Source: Nocardioides sp. GY 10127 (lineage in GTDB: Bacteria > Actinomycetota > Actinomycetes > Propionibacteriales > Nocardioidaceae). From it: a stretch of DNA of 64,000 nt. The notes under the pieces are model-generated. The model saw only the letters and a list, made by a program, of their open reading frames with translations, was not told the origin of the DNA and made no database searches. The translations under genes were made by a program, and so were the position numbers. Of this stretch, positions 46,293 to 54,870 are shown in pieces. Positions within the stretch are counted from its first letter, which is position 1. Every line of letters starts with the position of its first letter. The stretch is taken from contig NZ_STGL01000005.1 in the NCBI RefSeq assembly GCF_004919085.1, positions 124,001-188,000 of the forward strand, given 5' to 3'.

Positions 46293-46739
46293 GTGCCCAC
46301 GCATGTCACGCCCGAGGACGAGGAGCCGCAGGAGGCCGTGATGCGCCGCCTCGGCCGCTCGCTGCTGCGGCTGCAGCGCCGGGGTCTGGTGAACCCGCCC
46401 GGGGTCCGGCTGGACGGCTCGGTGTTCAAGGTCCTGATGGCGCTCACCGCGGACGGTCCGCTCACCGTGGGCGGCCTCGGGGCCAGGCTCCAGCTGGACG
46501 CCTCGACGACCAGCCGGCACGTGAAGGCCGCCGTCACGCTCGGCGTGGTCGAGCGCGCGCTGGCCGAGGACGGCTCGCACGTCGTCCGCCCGACACCGGC
46601 GGGGCTGGAGGCGTTCGCGGCCGACTCCGGCGTCCGCGCCGCCCGCTTCCGCGCGGTCGTGGACGGCCTGGGCGCGGAGCGGGCGGAGCGGCTCGCCGCC
46701 GACCTCGAGGCGCTCAACGACGCCCTGGACGAGGACTGA
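46293..46739 (+). CDS. MarR-family transcriptional regulator
   Basis: A 148-aa winged-helix regulator. Helices at residues of about 15-35, then the recognition region LTVGGLGARLQLDASTTSRHVKAAVTLGVVERAL in parts, the wing AEDGSHVVRPTPAG and C-terminal dimer helices. The GTG start (46293) has only a weak GGCAAGG site. The gene is convergent with a DHA2-type exporter whose promoter region 1.6 kb away contains an inverted repeat; MarR regulators commonly control such exporters, so the two may be paired. It is divergent from pfkA. Confidence 0.88.
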   Translation: MPTHVTPEDEEPQEAVMRRLGRSLLRLQRRGLVNPPGVRLDGSVFKVLMALTADGPLTVGGLGARLQLDASTTSRHVKAAVTLGVVERALAEDGSHVVRPTPAGLEAFAADSGVRAARFRAVVDGLGAERAERLAADLEALNDALDED

Positions 46740-46794
46740 GCCGCCCGCCGCAGCACCCCGCCGCAGCACCCGCCGAAAGACCCCTCGGGACGCC

Positions 46795-48258
46795 TCAGGC
46801 GACCCCGACCGGCTGGGCGTCGTCGTCGGCCACGGGCGGCGCGGCCACGGCGCGGGGAGCCCTGGCCGGCACGGTGAGCATCAGCAGCACCCCGACGACC
46901 GCGGCCGCCGCGCCGATGAGGAAGCAGGCGGTGAAGGCGCCCTGCGTCGGCAGGCTCACCCCGGGCGCGAGCTCGGTGGTGTTGCTCGCCAGGACCGTGC
47001 CCATCAGGGCCGCGGCCAGCGTCGTGCCGACCGAGCGGCTGAGCGCGTTGAGCCCCACGGCGGCACCGGCCTCGCGGGGCTCCGTGTGGTCCATGATGAT
47101 CGTCGGCATCGCGGCGTAGCCGATCCCGACGCCGGCGGAGCAGACGAGCGAGGCCACCATCAGCTGCCACGGGGCGCCGGTGAGCAGCGTGGCCACCAGG
47201 TAGCCGAGCGCCAGCACGGCCGCGCCGACCATGAGCGTGGTCCGGGCGCCGACCGAGCCCATGAGCCGGCTGGAGACCGGGGCGAAGACGAGCATCATCA
47301 GGCCGCCCGGCGCCATCCACAGGCCGGCCGCGAGCACGGACTGACCCAGGCCGTAGCCGGTCGCCTCGGGGAGCTGGAGCAGCTGGGGCACGACCACCGA
47401 CTGCGCCATCATGCCGAAGCCGATGGCGACGGCGGCGAGGTTCGTCATCAGCACCGGACGGCGCGCGCTGGCGCGCAGGTCGACCAGCGGGTCTGGGTGG
47501 CGCAGCTCCCAGGCGCCGAAGCCGACGAGGGCGAGGAGGCCGCCCACGATCGAGCCGACGGTGCGGGCGTCGGACCAGCCCCACGTCGTCGCCTTCGAGA
47601 CGCCGACCAGGAAGGCCACGAGGCCGACCGCGAGGAGGAGCGCGCCGGCGGGGTCCAGGGCGCCGCGGGCGCCGTCCGGGGCCTCGTCGCGCACGTGGGG
47701 CACCAGGACGGCCACGGCGACGAGCACGACGAGCGCCGCGCCGCCGGAGACCCAGAAGAGCGCGTGCCAGTCGCCCACCTGGACGATCCACGCCGAGAGC
47801 GGCAGCCCGACGGCTCCGCCCACGCCGAGCGTCGCCGAGATGGTGGCGACGGCGGTCGCGGCCCGCTCGCGGGGCACGATCTCGCGGACCAGCGCGATGC
47901 CGACGGGGATGAACCCCATCGCCAGGCCCTGGAGCGCACGGCCGACGAGCACCGGCACGAGGCTGTCGGAGAGCGCGACGACCGCGGAGGCGACGGCGAG
48001 GACGGCCGCGCTGCCCAGCAGCACCGGCTTCTTGCCGACCAGGTCGCCGAGGCGTCCGGACACCACCATCGTCACCGCCGCGGTGAGCAGCGTGACCGTG
48101 ACGACCCAGGCGGTGTCCGAGGCGTCGGCGCCGAGGAGGCTCGGGAGCTCGGACTGGATGGGGATGACGAGCGTCTGGGTGAGCGCGGCGACGAGGCCGC
48201 CGAGCGCCAGCGCGGCGACGGCGAGCCCGGGGCGACGGGCGTGCGGGGCGGTGGGCAC
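46795..48258 (-). CDS. DHA2-type MFS multidrug exporter
   Basis: A 487-aa, fourteen-helix facilitator. AGGAG lies five bases before the GTG at 48258. Motif A (SGRLGDLVGKKPVLL) follows helix 2 and motif C-like ATISATLGVGGAVGLPLSAWI lies in helix 5, both typical of drug:H+ antiporters of the EmrB/QacA line. The DNA between it and the MarR gene holds tandem CCGCCGCAGCACC copies. Substrates cannot be read. Control by the convergent MarR gene is plausible. Confidence 0.88.
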   Translation of the reverse strand: MPTAPHARRPGLAVAALALGGLVAALTQTLVIPIQSELPSLLGADASDTAWVVTVTLLTAAVTMVVSGRLGDLVGKKPVLLGSAAVLAVASAVVALSDSLVPVLVGRALQGLAMGFIPVGIALVREIVPRERAATAVATISATLGVGGAVGLPLSAWIVQVGDWHALFWVSGGAALVVLVAVAVLVPHVRDEAPDGARGALDPAGALLLAVGLVAFLVGVSKATTWGWSDARTVGSIVGGLLALVGFGAWELRHPDPLVDLRASARRPVLMTNLAAVAIGFGMMAQSVVVPQLLQLPEATGYGLGQSVLAAGLWMAPGGLMMLVFAPVSSRLMGSVGARTTLMVGAAVLALGYLVATLLTGAPWQLMVASLVCSAGVGIGYAAMPTIIMDHTEPREAGAAVGLNALSRSVGTTLAAALMGTVLASNTTELAPGVSLPTQGAFTACFLIGAAAAVVGVLLMLTVPARAPRAVAAPPVADDDAQPVGVA

Positions 48259-48309
48259 GGGACTCCTGAGGTGCGGGGAAGGGGTGCGGGGAAGGTGGTC
48301 GACGCATAT

Positions 48310-48342
48310 AGTTGCCATCAGCATCGAGTTGCAGGACGCAAC
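48310..48342. promoter_or_regulatory. Candidate repressor site upstream of the MFS exporter
   Basis: GTTGC-AGGAC-GCAAC at 48328-48342 is a perfect dyad. A direct copy of its left half, AGTTGC, occurs 17 bp away at 48310. The pair lies 52-84 bp before the exporter start in an AT-richer stretch (GCATATAGTTGC) that looks like a promoter. The nearby MarR protein is the obvious candidate to bind; that is inference. Confidence 0.5.
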
Positions 48343-48359
48343 ACTACACCGCGCACACA

Positions 48360-48404
48360 GGGTCGCGAAAGCACCGCGACCCCCGCACCGGTGGCACGGG
48401 GGTC
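48360..48404. terminator. Two mutually exclusive hairpins after mshC
   Basis: GGGTCGCG (48360-48367) pairs with CGCGACCC (48375-48382), and GACCCCCG (48378-48385) pairs with CGGGGGTC (48397-48404). The two stems share bases 48378-48382, so only one can form at a time. They lie just past the mshC stop (48435) and upstream of the exporter promoter, and most simply act as a terminator. Confidence 0.6.
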
Positions 48405-48434
48405 GAGGCGGGCCCGGAGGCCGGGTTCAGGCGC

Positions 48435-49604
48435 TCAGGCCGTCAGGTCCGTGAGCCGCAGGACGTCGAGCAGGTACCGGGCCGCGTCGCCACCCTCGTC
48501 CAGCGCCACCGCCACGGCGGCCCGCACGTCGAGGTCGGCGAGCAGGGCGGCCAGCACGCGGTCGCGGCCGCTGCCCGCGTCCGCCTTCTCGGCCGGGGAG
48601 CCGGCGGCCGCGTAGAGCTTCTCCAGCGTGGCGGCCGCGGCGGCGAAGACGGCGTCCTCGCACTCCCAGGGCTCGCGCCGGTCGCGGTGCAGCAGCCCCA
48701 GCCGCACGACGGGGCCGGTGAACCGGGTCAGCAGGTCGGAGACGAGGGTCAGGTTGCCGAGCGACTTCGACATCTTCACCCCGCCCTGGCGCACCTCGCC
48801 GACGTGCAGGACGGCGCGCGCGAAGGGGCTCACGTCGGTGGCGGCCTCGACCATCGCGGCCTGGTAGGCGTGGTGCGGGAAGGCGAGGTCGACCCCGCCC
48901 ACGAGGACGTCGACGCTGCTGCCGAAGGTCGCGACCGCCATGGCGGCGCACTCGGCGTGCCACCCGGGGCGGCCCCAGCCCCAGGGGGTCGGCCAGGCCG
49001 GCACCCCCTCGGCCGACGGACGCCAGACCGGCACGTCGAACGGGGACTCACGGTCCGGCACGTCCTCCTGGTCGCCGTAGGCGGTGGAGAGCCGGAGCGC
49101 CTCCTCGGTCCCGAGGCCGGCGCGACCGGGCACCTCGGCCCCGCGGAAGTAGACGTACCCGGCGCGCTCGTAGGCCGCGCCGGTGGCCAGCAGGGCCGCG
49201 GCCAGCCGCACGACGGCGGCGACGTGCGCCCGGGCCTTGGGCTCGTGCGCCGGACGGGCCACCGCGAGGGCCTGCATGTCGCGGCCGAACTGGAACTCCT
49301 GGACCGACGCGAGCTCGTCGTAGTGCCGCCCGGCGCGGGCGGCCGCGGCGGTGAGGACGTCGTCCACGTCGGTGATGTTGCGGGAGACCTCCGCCTTCGC
49401 GCCCGAGGCCCTCGAGACCGAGGCGAGCAGGTCGGCCCACACGAACGTGGCGGCGTGGCCGACGTGCGTCACGTCGTAGGGCGTGATCCCGCACGTGTAC
49501 ACGCGCAGCGGCGAGACCGCCAGGAGCGGCGCCCCGTCGAGCACCAGGGGCTGCGGCACCCGGTCGGGGACGGGGTAACGGGCGGGAGCGGTGTCGGTGG
49601 CCAC
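48435..49604 (-). CDS. mshC: Mycothiol biosynthesis ligase MshC (Cys:GlcN-Ins ligase)
   Basis: A 389-aa homologue of the catalytic part of cysteinyl-tRNA synthetase. RVYTCGITPYDVTHVGHAATF has the TPYDxTH form that marks MshC rather than CysS. Later motifs are GRPGWHAECAAM, a zinc-site HH (FPHHAYQ) and KMSKSLGNL. There is no tRNA-anticodon domain after KMSKS. The enzyme joins cysteine to glucosaminyl-inositol for mycothiol, the main thiol of actinomycetes. The GTG at 49604 gives a product slightly short of the usual 410 aa, and the N-terminal 30 residues diverge. A CysS-like paralogue of other function is the alternative. Confidence 0.8.
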   Translation of the reverse strand: MATDTAPARYPVPDRVPQPLVLDGAPLLAVSPLRVYTCGITPYDVTHVGHAATFVWADLLASVSRASGAKAEVSRNITDVDDVLTAAAARAGRHYDELASVQEFQFGRDMQALAVARPAHEPKARAHVAAVVRLAAALLATGAAYERAGYVYFRGAEVPGRAGLGTEEALRLSTAYGDQEDVPDRESPFDVPVWRPSAEGVPAWPTPWGWGRPGWHAECAAMAVATFGSSVDVLVGGVDLAFPHHAYQAAMVEAATDVSPFARAVLHVGEVRQGGVKMSKSLGNLTLVSDLLTRFTGPVVRLGLLHRDRREPWECEDAVFAAAAATLEKLYAAAGSPAEKADAGSGRDRVLAALLADLDVRAAVAVALDEGGDAARYLLDVLRLTDLTA

Positions 49605-49664
49605 GCTCCGATCTTGCCGCACCGGCCCGGCGGCCCGCACAGGCGCTCGCGGTAGAACCGACGC

Positions 49665-50600
49665 ATGACCTCGCGCCCGCAGCCGGGCGGCCCCCGCTGG
49701 CCGTTCGCCACCGCCGTCCCCACCCCGCTCCCCACCCCGCAGGGGCATCGGCTCCTGCCCGGGATCGCGCACGCCGAGGTGTTCGGCTCGCGCCCGCTGG
49801 AGCTCGACCTGCACCTGCCGCCCGCCGAGCTGGGCGAGGGCCCGTGGCCCCTGCTGGTCTTCCTGCACGGCGGCGGCTGGTGGTACGGCCGCCGCGGCGG
49901 GGTGGGTCCCCAGTTCGACGAGGGGACGTTCGAGCCGTTCGCCGAGCTCGCCCGCTCCGGCCTGGCGGTGGCGAGCCTCGACTACCGGCTCACCGGCGAG
50001 GTCGGCTGGCCGCTGCCGCTGCACGACGTGAAGGCCGGCATCCGGTGGCTGCGGTCGCACGCCGACGAGCTGGGGCTGGACGCCTCGCGGGTGGTGGTCT
50101 GGGGCGAGTCGGCCGGTGCGCACCTGGCCGCGATGGTCGCCCTCACCGCCGACGACCCGGCCCTCGAGGGTGACGTCGGCACCGCTCCCCTGTCCGCCGG
50201 GGGCGTCTCCTCGGCGGTGAGCGGGGCGGTCTGCTGGTACCCGCCGACCGACTTCGTCGCGTTCGGCCCCGACCGCGGCCTGGCGGAGATGCCGCCCGAC
50301 TCCTTCGAGTCGCTGCTCGTGGGCGGCACCGCCTCGCAGCGCCCCGACGAGACCGTGGCCGCCAGCCCCGTCACGCACGTGGACGCCGGCAGCCCGCCGT
50401 TCCTCGTCGTCCACGGCACGGCGGACAGCGTCGTCCCGTTCCGCCAGGCCGAGCGGCTGCGCGACGCGCTGGCCGCGGCCGGCGTCCCCGTGGACCTCGT
50501 GCCGGTGGAGGGCGCCGAGCACGCGTGGCACGACGGCCCGGCGTCGGCCGCGACCGCCATGGCCGCCACCCGCGCCTTCCTGGACGCCCACCTGCGCTGA
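49665..50600 (+). CDS. HSL-family alpha/beta-hydrolase esterase
   Basis: A 311-aa esterase of the hormone-sensitive-lipase group. The oxyanion motif is HGGGWWYG near residue 70, the nucleophile is in VVWGESAGAHLAAM (Ser near 148), the acid in VVHGTADSVVPF and the His in GAEHAWHDG near 288. There is no signal peptide; the N-terminus is Pro-rich. It likely hydrolyses short acyl or carboxylic esters. It diverges from mshC across 60 bp and converges with araA. The bases after its stop are a repeat of CGCGCAGGCACCGCGCAGGG-type units, then a terminator. Confidence 0.88.
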   Translation: MTSRPQPGGPRWPFATAVPTPLPTPQGHRLLPGIAHAEVFGSRPLELDLHLPPAELGEGPWPLLVFLHGGGWWYGRRGGVGPQFDEGTFEPFAELARSGLAVASLDYRLTGEVGWPLPLHDVKAGIRWLRSHADELGLDASRVVVWGESAGAHLAAMVALTADDPALEGDVGTAPLSAGGVSSAVSGAVCWYPPTDFVAFGPDRGLAEMPPDSFESLLVGGTASQRPDETVAASPVTHVDAGSPPFLVVHGTADSVVPFRQAERLRDALAAAGVPVDLVPVEGAEHAWHDGPASAATAMAATRAFLDAHLR

Positions 50601-50659
50601 GCCGCGCGCAGGCACCGCGCAGGGCCACGCGCAGGCACCGCGCAGGGCCATCACGCAGG

Positions 50660-50717
50660 GCTCCCACCCGGCCCCCGGGGCCGACGGCACGAACGGCCCC
50701 GGAGGAGGGGTGGGAGC
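50660..50717. terminator. Nested hairpin terminator between convergent esterase and araA
   Basis: Outer arms GCTCCCACCC (50660-50669) and GGGTGGGAGC (50708-50717) enclose inner arms CCGGGGCCG (50675-50683) and CGGCCCCGG (50694-50702). Both stems are perfect. The element lies between stops at 50600 and 50734 and can act in both directions. Confidence 0.85.
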
Positions 50718-50733
50718 GGAGGTGGGGGGAGGC

Positions 50734-52245
50734 TCAGAGGCGCGCGGCGAGGCGGTGGTAGGCCGCGTTCCAGCGCAGCTCGCGGGCGAACGAGCGGGTG
50801 GTGGTGTCCTCGTCGATGACGACCACCTCGGTGCGGGTCATCTCGCCGAAGTCCTCGATGACGTCGCGCTCGAGCGCCTTGGTGAGGACGGTGTGGTGCG
50901 GGCCGCCCGCGGTGAGCCACGACTCGGCGGAGACCGACAGGTTCGGGCGGGGCTCCCACACGGCGCAGGCCACGGGCAGGGCCGGCAGCGGCTCGTCCGG
51001 CTCGACGACGTCGATCATGTTGACGGTGAGGCGGAACCGGTCGCCCATGTCGGAGATGCCCGCGACGAAGCCCGGGCCGGGGTCGGCGGTGAACTTCAGG
51101 CGCACCGGGTCCTCCCGGTTGCCGATGCCCAGCGGGTGGCACTCGAGGCTGGGGCGCGACTGGGTGATGGTCGGGCAGACCTCGAGCATGTGGGCGCCGA
51201 GGATGCGCTCGCGGCCCGGCTCCAGGTGGTAGGTGTAGTCCTCCATGAACGAGGTGCCACCGGGCAGGCCGGTCGCCATCACCTTCATGCCGCGGAGCAG
51301 GACGGACGTCTTCCAGTCGCCCTCGCCGCCGAAGCCGTAGCCGTCGGCCATGAGCCGCTGCACGGCCAGGCCGGGCAGCTGGCGCAGGCCGCCGAGGTCC
51401 TCGAAGTTGGTGGTGAACGCGCGGAAGCCGCCCTCGACGAGGAACGAGCGCAGGCCGGCCTCGATCCGGGCGCCGACGCGCAGCGAGTCGGCGCGCTCGC
51501 CGCCGGGCCGCAGCTCGGGGGCCACGTCGTAGAGGTCGAGGTACTCGGTGACGAGCTCGTCGACGACCTTGTCCTCCACCGCGTCCACCACGGCCACGAG
51601 GTCGTTGACGCCGTAGGTGTTGACCGAGGTGCCGAAGCGCAGCTCGGCCTCGACCTTGTCGCCCTCGGTGACGGCGACGTCGCGCATGTTGTCGCCGAAG
51701 CGGGCCAGGCGCAGGGTCGAGAGCTCGCGGCGGCCCAGCGCCGCACGGACCCACGAGCCGATCCGCTTGCCGACCGCCGGGTTGTTCACGTGCCCGGCGA
51801 CGGTGGTGCGCGGGACGCCGAGGCGGGACTGGATGTAGCCGAACTCCCGGTCGCCGTGGGCGGCCTGGTTGAGGTTCATGAAGTCCATGTCCAGGGAGTC
51901 CCACGGGATGTCCTGGTGGCTCTGCGTGTGCAAGTGCAGCAGCGGCTTGCCGAGCGCCTCGAGGCCGGAGATCCACATCTTCGCCGGGGAGAAGGTGTGC
52001 ATCCAGGCGATGACACCGAGGCAGGAGTCGTCCGCGGTCGCGGCGAGCAGGGTGGAGCGGATGGACGCCGAGTCGAGCAGGACCGGCTTCCACACGAGGC
52101 GGACCGGGAGGTTCGCGGACGCCTCGAGGCGGGCCGCGATGTCGCGCGACTGCTCCGCGACCTGCTCCAGGGTCTCGGGGCCGTACAGCGCCTGGCTGCC
52201 GGTGAGGAACCAGATCTCGAGGTGCTCGAGGCCGTCGGTGGTCAT
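50734..52245 (-). CDS. araA: L-arabinose isomerase
   Basis: A 503-aa enzyme converting L-arabinose to L-ribulose. The N-terminus [25 protein letters not shown] is diagnostic. Metal and active-site segments include [22 protein letters not shown] with its Glu, FMEDYTYHL with its Glu, and CHPLGIG with its His. Length equals the family norm. GGAGCACCC precedes the ATG. It is the distal gene of araB-araD-araA, 76 bp after araD. It ends at a nested terminator. Confidence 0.96.
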   Translation of the reverse strand: MTTDGLEHLEIWFLTGSQALYGPETLEQVAEQSRDIAARLEASANLPVRLVWKPVLLDSASIRSTLLAATADDSCLGVIAWMHTFSPAKMWISGLEALGKPLLHLHTQSHQDIPWDSLDMDFMNLNQAAHGDREFGYIQSRLGVPRTTVAGHVNNPAVGKRIGSWVRAALGRRELSTLRLARFGDNMRDVAVTEGDKVEAELRFGTSVNTYGVNDLVAVVDAVEDKVVDELVTEYLDLYDVAPELRPGGERADSLRVGARIEAGLRSFLVEGGFRAFTTNFEDLGGLRQLPGLAVQRLMADGYGFGGEGDWKTSVLLRGMKVMATGLPGGTSFMEDYTYHLEPGRERILGAHMLEVCPTITQSRPSLECHPLGIGNREDPVRLKFTADPGPGFVAGISDMGDRFRLTVNMIDVVEPDEPLPALPVACAVWEPRPNLSVSAESWLTAGGPHHTVLTKALERDVIEDFGEMTRTEVVVIDEDTTTRSFARELRWNAAYHRLAARL

Positions 52246-52321
52246 GGGTGCTCCTTGGAGGACTGTCGTTGCTCGGGGAAGTCGAGGTGGGGAGGGCGTG
52301 GCGGGGAGGGCGGGCCGCGGC

Positions 52322-52999
52322 TCAGCGCTGGCCGTAGACGTTCTGGTAGCGGTCGAACAGGGAGTCGACGGCCACCTGCGGGATCGCCACCGGCTCGCCG
52401 AGCTGGCGGGCCACGTGGACGGTCCGGGCGACGTCCTCGCACATGACGGCGGCCTTCACGGCGTCCTTCGCGTCCTTGCCGATGGTGAAGACGCCGTGGT
52501 TCTGCATGAGGACGGCCCGCGAGCGGTGCCCGGAGAGGGTCTCGACGATGCCGCGGCCGATCGAGTCGTCCCCGATGATCGCGAACGGCCCGACGGGGAT
52601 CTCGCCGCCGAACTCGTCGGCCACCATCGTGAGGACGCACGGGATCGGCTCGGCCCGCGCCGCCCACGCCGTGGCGTAGGTGGAGTGGGTGTGCACGACG
52701 CCGCCGACGTGCGGCATGTGCCGGTAGACGTAGGCCTGCGCCTCGGTGTCGGAGGAGGGGGCGTGCTCGCCCTCGACGACGCGGCCCTCGAGGTCGCAGA
52801 CGACCATGTTCTCGGGCGTCAGCCGGTCGTAGTCGACGCCCGAGGGCTTGATGACCAGCAGGTCCTGGCCCGGGACGCGGGCGGAGACGTTGCCGGCGGT
52901 CCACACGACCAGCTGGTAGCCGGTCAGGTGCCGGTGCAGGTCGCTGACCTCCTGGCGCAGGCGCAGGATGGTGGCCTCGACGTCGGCGACGGCGGTCAT
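52322..52999 (-). CDS. araD: L-ribulose-5-phosphate 4-epimerase
   Basis: A 225-aa class II aldolase/epimerase giving D-xylulose-5-phosphate. Substrate loop [29 protein letters not shown] in parts, the zinc ligands in [13 protein letters not shown] and the last His in [10 protein letters not shown] are all present. The ATG overlaps the araB stop by four bases (ATGA), so translation is coupled to the kinase. Size and order of motifs are normal. Confidence 0.95.
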   Translation of the reverse strand: MTAVADVEATILRLRQEVSDLHRHLTGYQLVVWTAGNVSARVPGQDLLVIKPSGVDYDRLTPENMVVCDLEGRVVEGEHAPSSDTEAQAYVYRHMPHVGGVVHTHSTYATAWAARAEPIPCVLTMVADEFGGEIPVGPFAIIGDDSIGRGIVETLSGHRSRAVLMQNHGVFTIGKDAKDAVKAAVMCEDVARTVHVARQLGEPVAIPQVAVDSLFDRYQNVYGQR

Positions 53000-54726
53000 G
53001 CGTGGGCTCCTTCGAGGACGGCGGCGTCGGTGCTGCTGGTGCTGGTGCCGGCGGCGGCCTCGCGGGCCTCCCGGCGCTCGTGGGCGCGGTGGCGGACGCC
53101 GCGCAGGCCGCGCATGAGGTCGCGGCGCTCGCGGCCGAAGTGGTCGTGCAGGTCGCGGTAGACGGCGAAGAGCTCGTCGTAGGCCGCGGCGCTCGCCTCG
53201 TCCGGCACGAAGACGGCCTTGTCGACCTTGCCCATCGCCTTCGACGCGGCGACCACGTCGGGGTAGGCCCCGGCGGCGACGGCCGCGTGGATGGCCGAGC
53301 CGAGCGCGGGGCCCTGCGTGGAGCCGATGACGGAGAGCGGGAGGCGCGTGACGTCGGCGTAGATCTGCATGAGCAGCCGGTTCTTGGCCAGGCCGCCGGC
53401 GATGACGAGCTCGGTGACGGGGACGCCGGCGTCGCGGAAGGTCTCCACGATCACCCTGGTGCCGAACGCGGTGGCCTCGAGCAGCGCGCGGTAGACGTCC
53501 TCGGGGCGGGTGGCCAGGGTGAGGCCGATGACCGCGCCCGAGAGGTTGTGGTCCACGAGGACGGAGCGGTTGCCGTTGTGCCAGTCGAGCGCGACCAGCC
53601 CGTGCTCGCCGATCTCCTGCGCGGCGGCGAGGCGGGTGAGGAGCTGGTGGGCGTCCTCGCCGCTGGCCTCGGCGGCCGCGGCGTAGTCGGCGGGGAGACC
53701 GGTGCGGGTGAACCAGCCGAAGATGTCCCCGACGCCGGACTGCCCGGCCTCGTAGCCGTAGGAGCCGGAGACGATGCCGCCGTCGACGACGCCGCACATG
53801 CCGGGGACCTCGGCGAGGACGTCGGAGACCATGACGTGGCAGGTCGAGGTGCCCATGATCGCGACCATCTGGCCGGGCTCGACCGCCTGCGCCGCGGGCG
53901 CGGTGACGTGGGCGTCCACGTTGCCGACGGCGACGGCGATGCCCTCGGGCAGCCCGGTCCAGGCCGCGGCCTCGGCGGTGAGCGAGCCGGCGCGGTCGCC
54001 CAGCTGGCCCAGCGGGTGCTCGACCTTGTCGGCGACGAACGAGCCGAAGCCGGGGGCGAGCGCCTCGAGGAACGCCGGGGTCGGGTAGGCGCCGTCCTGG
54101 TAGATGCCCTTGTAGCCGGCGGTGCAGGCGTTGCGGACGTAGGTGCCGGTGAGCTGCCAGACGATCCAGTCGGCGGCCTCGACCCAGTGCTCGGTGAGGT
54201 CGTAGAGCTCGCGGTCGTCCTCGAAGAGCTCCAGGCCCTTGGCGAACTCCCACTCGCTGGAGATGAGCCCGCCGTAGCGCGGCAGCCACGCCTCGCCGCG
54301 CTCGCGGGCGAGGGCGTTGATGCGGTCGGCCTGCGGCTGGGCGGCGTGGTGCTTCCAGAGCTTGGTGTAGGCGTGCGGCCGGTCGGCCAGGCCCTCGAGC
54401 TCGTTGAGCGGGGTGCCGTCGGCGGTGGTGGGGACCATCGTGCAGGCGGTGAAGTCGGTGGCGATGCCGACGACGTCGGCGGGGTCGATCCCGGCGGCCG
54501 CCACGGCCGCGGGCACGGCCTCGCGCAGCACGGCCCGGTAGTCCTCCGGCACCTGGAGCGCCCAGTCCGGAGCGAGCCGGCGGCCGCTCGGCAGCGCCTG
54601 CTCGAGCACGGCGTGCGGGTACTCGTGGACGGCGGAGCCCAGCTCCGCGCCGTCGCTGACGCGGACCACCACGGCCCGCCCGGACAGCGTCCCGTAGTCG
54701 ACGCCCACCACGTAGGTCTCGGACAC
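52996..54726 (-). CDS. araB: L-ribulokinase
   Basis: A 576-aa FGGY-family sugar kinase. N-terminal phosphate-1 motif VGVDYGTLSGRAVVV, DFTACTMVPTTADGTPL, and in the second domain GNRSVLVDHNLSGAVIGL and VIAGGLAKNRLLMQIYADV, with ALGSAIHAAVAAG. These are AraB-specific. First gene of the leftward araB-araD-araA operon. GTG start with GAGGACGAGG upstream. Two LacI-type operators lie 35-72 bp before the start, where a repressor would block the promoter. The last 30 residues are a Ser/Thr/Ala tail not typical for AraB. Confidence 0.95.
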   Translation of the reverse strand: MSETYVVGVDYGTLSGRAVVVRVSDGAELGSAVHEYPHAVLEQALPSGRRLAPDWALQVPEDYRAVLREAVPAAVAAAGIDPADVVGIATDFTACTMVPTTADGTPLNELEGLADRPHAYTKLWKHHAAQPQADRINALARERGEAWLPRYGGLISSEWEFAKGLELFEDDRELYDLTEHWVEAADWIVWQLTGTYVRNACTAGYKGIYQDGAYPTPAFLEALAPGFGSFVADKVEHPLGQLGDRAGSLTAEAAAWTGLPEGIAVAVGNVDAHVTAPAAQAVEPGQMVAIMGTSTCHVMVSDVLAEVPGMCGVVDGGIVSGSYGYEAGQSGVGDIFGWFTRTGLPADYAAAAEASGEDAHQLLTRLAAAQEIGEHGLVALDWHNGNRSVLVDHNLSGAVIGLTLATRPEDVYRALLEATAFGTRVIVETFRDAGVPVTELVIAGGLAKNRLLMQIYADVTRLPLSVIGSTQGPALGSAIHAAVAAGAYPDVVAASKAMGKVDKAVFVPDEASAAAYDELFAVYRDLHDHFGRERRDLMRGLRGVRHRAHERREAREAAAGTSTSSTDAAVLEGAHA

Positions 54727-54760
54727 CCTCGTCCTCCTCGCACTCGCTCGCAGCGCTCTG

Positions 54761-54798
54761 TGTGAGCGCTCACATAGGCAGGAGTGTGAGCGCTAACA
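54761..54798. promoter_or_regulatory. Paired LacI-family operators upstream of araB
   Basis: TGTGAGCGCTCACA (54761-54774) is a perfect dyad. TGTGAGCGCTAACA (54785-54798) differs by one base. Their centres are 24 bp apart and both lie just ahead of araB. The form, with a central CG, is that of LacI/GalR-family operators, and a LacI-type regulator gene starts 2.4 kb upstream in the same direction. Confidence 0.85.
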
Positions 54799-54870
54799 TC
54801 GGCGGCGTCAAGCGGTGGCCGGGACGCGTCGCGGGACGACCCTCGGCGGCCCTCGACCGCCCTCGACCAC

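Noticed and set aside
44497..46341. Long repetitive frames on both strands through the 51-bp array, with repeats such as SVLVWTRTEPVAADRP
   Set aside because: The 51-bp unit is divisible by three, which keeps frames open on both strands. The frames run on antisense to pfkA, lack ribosome sites and have no recognisable fold.
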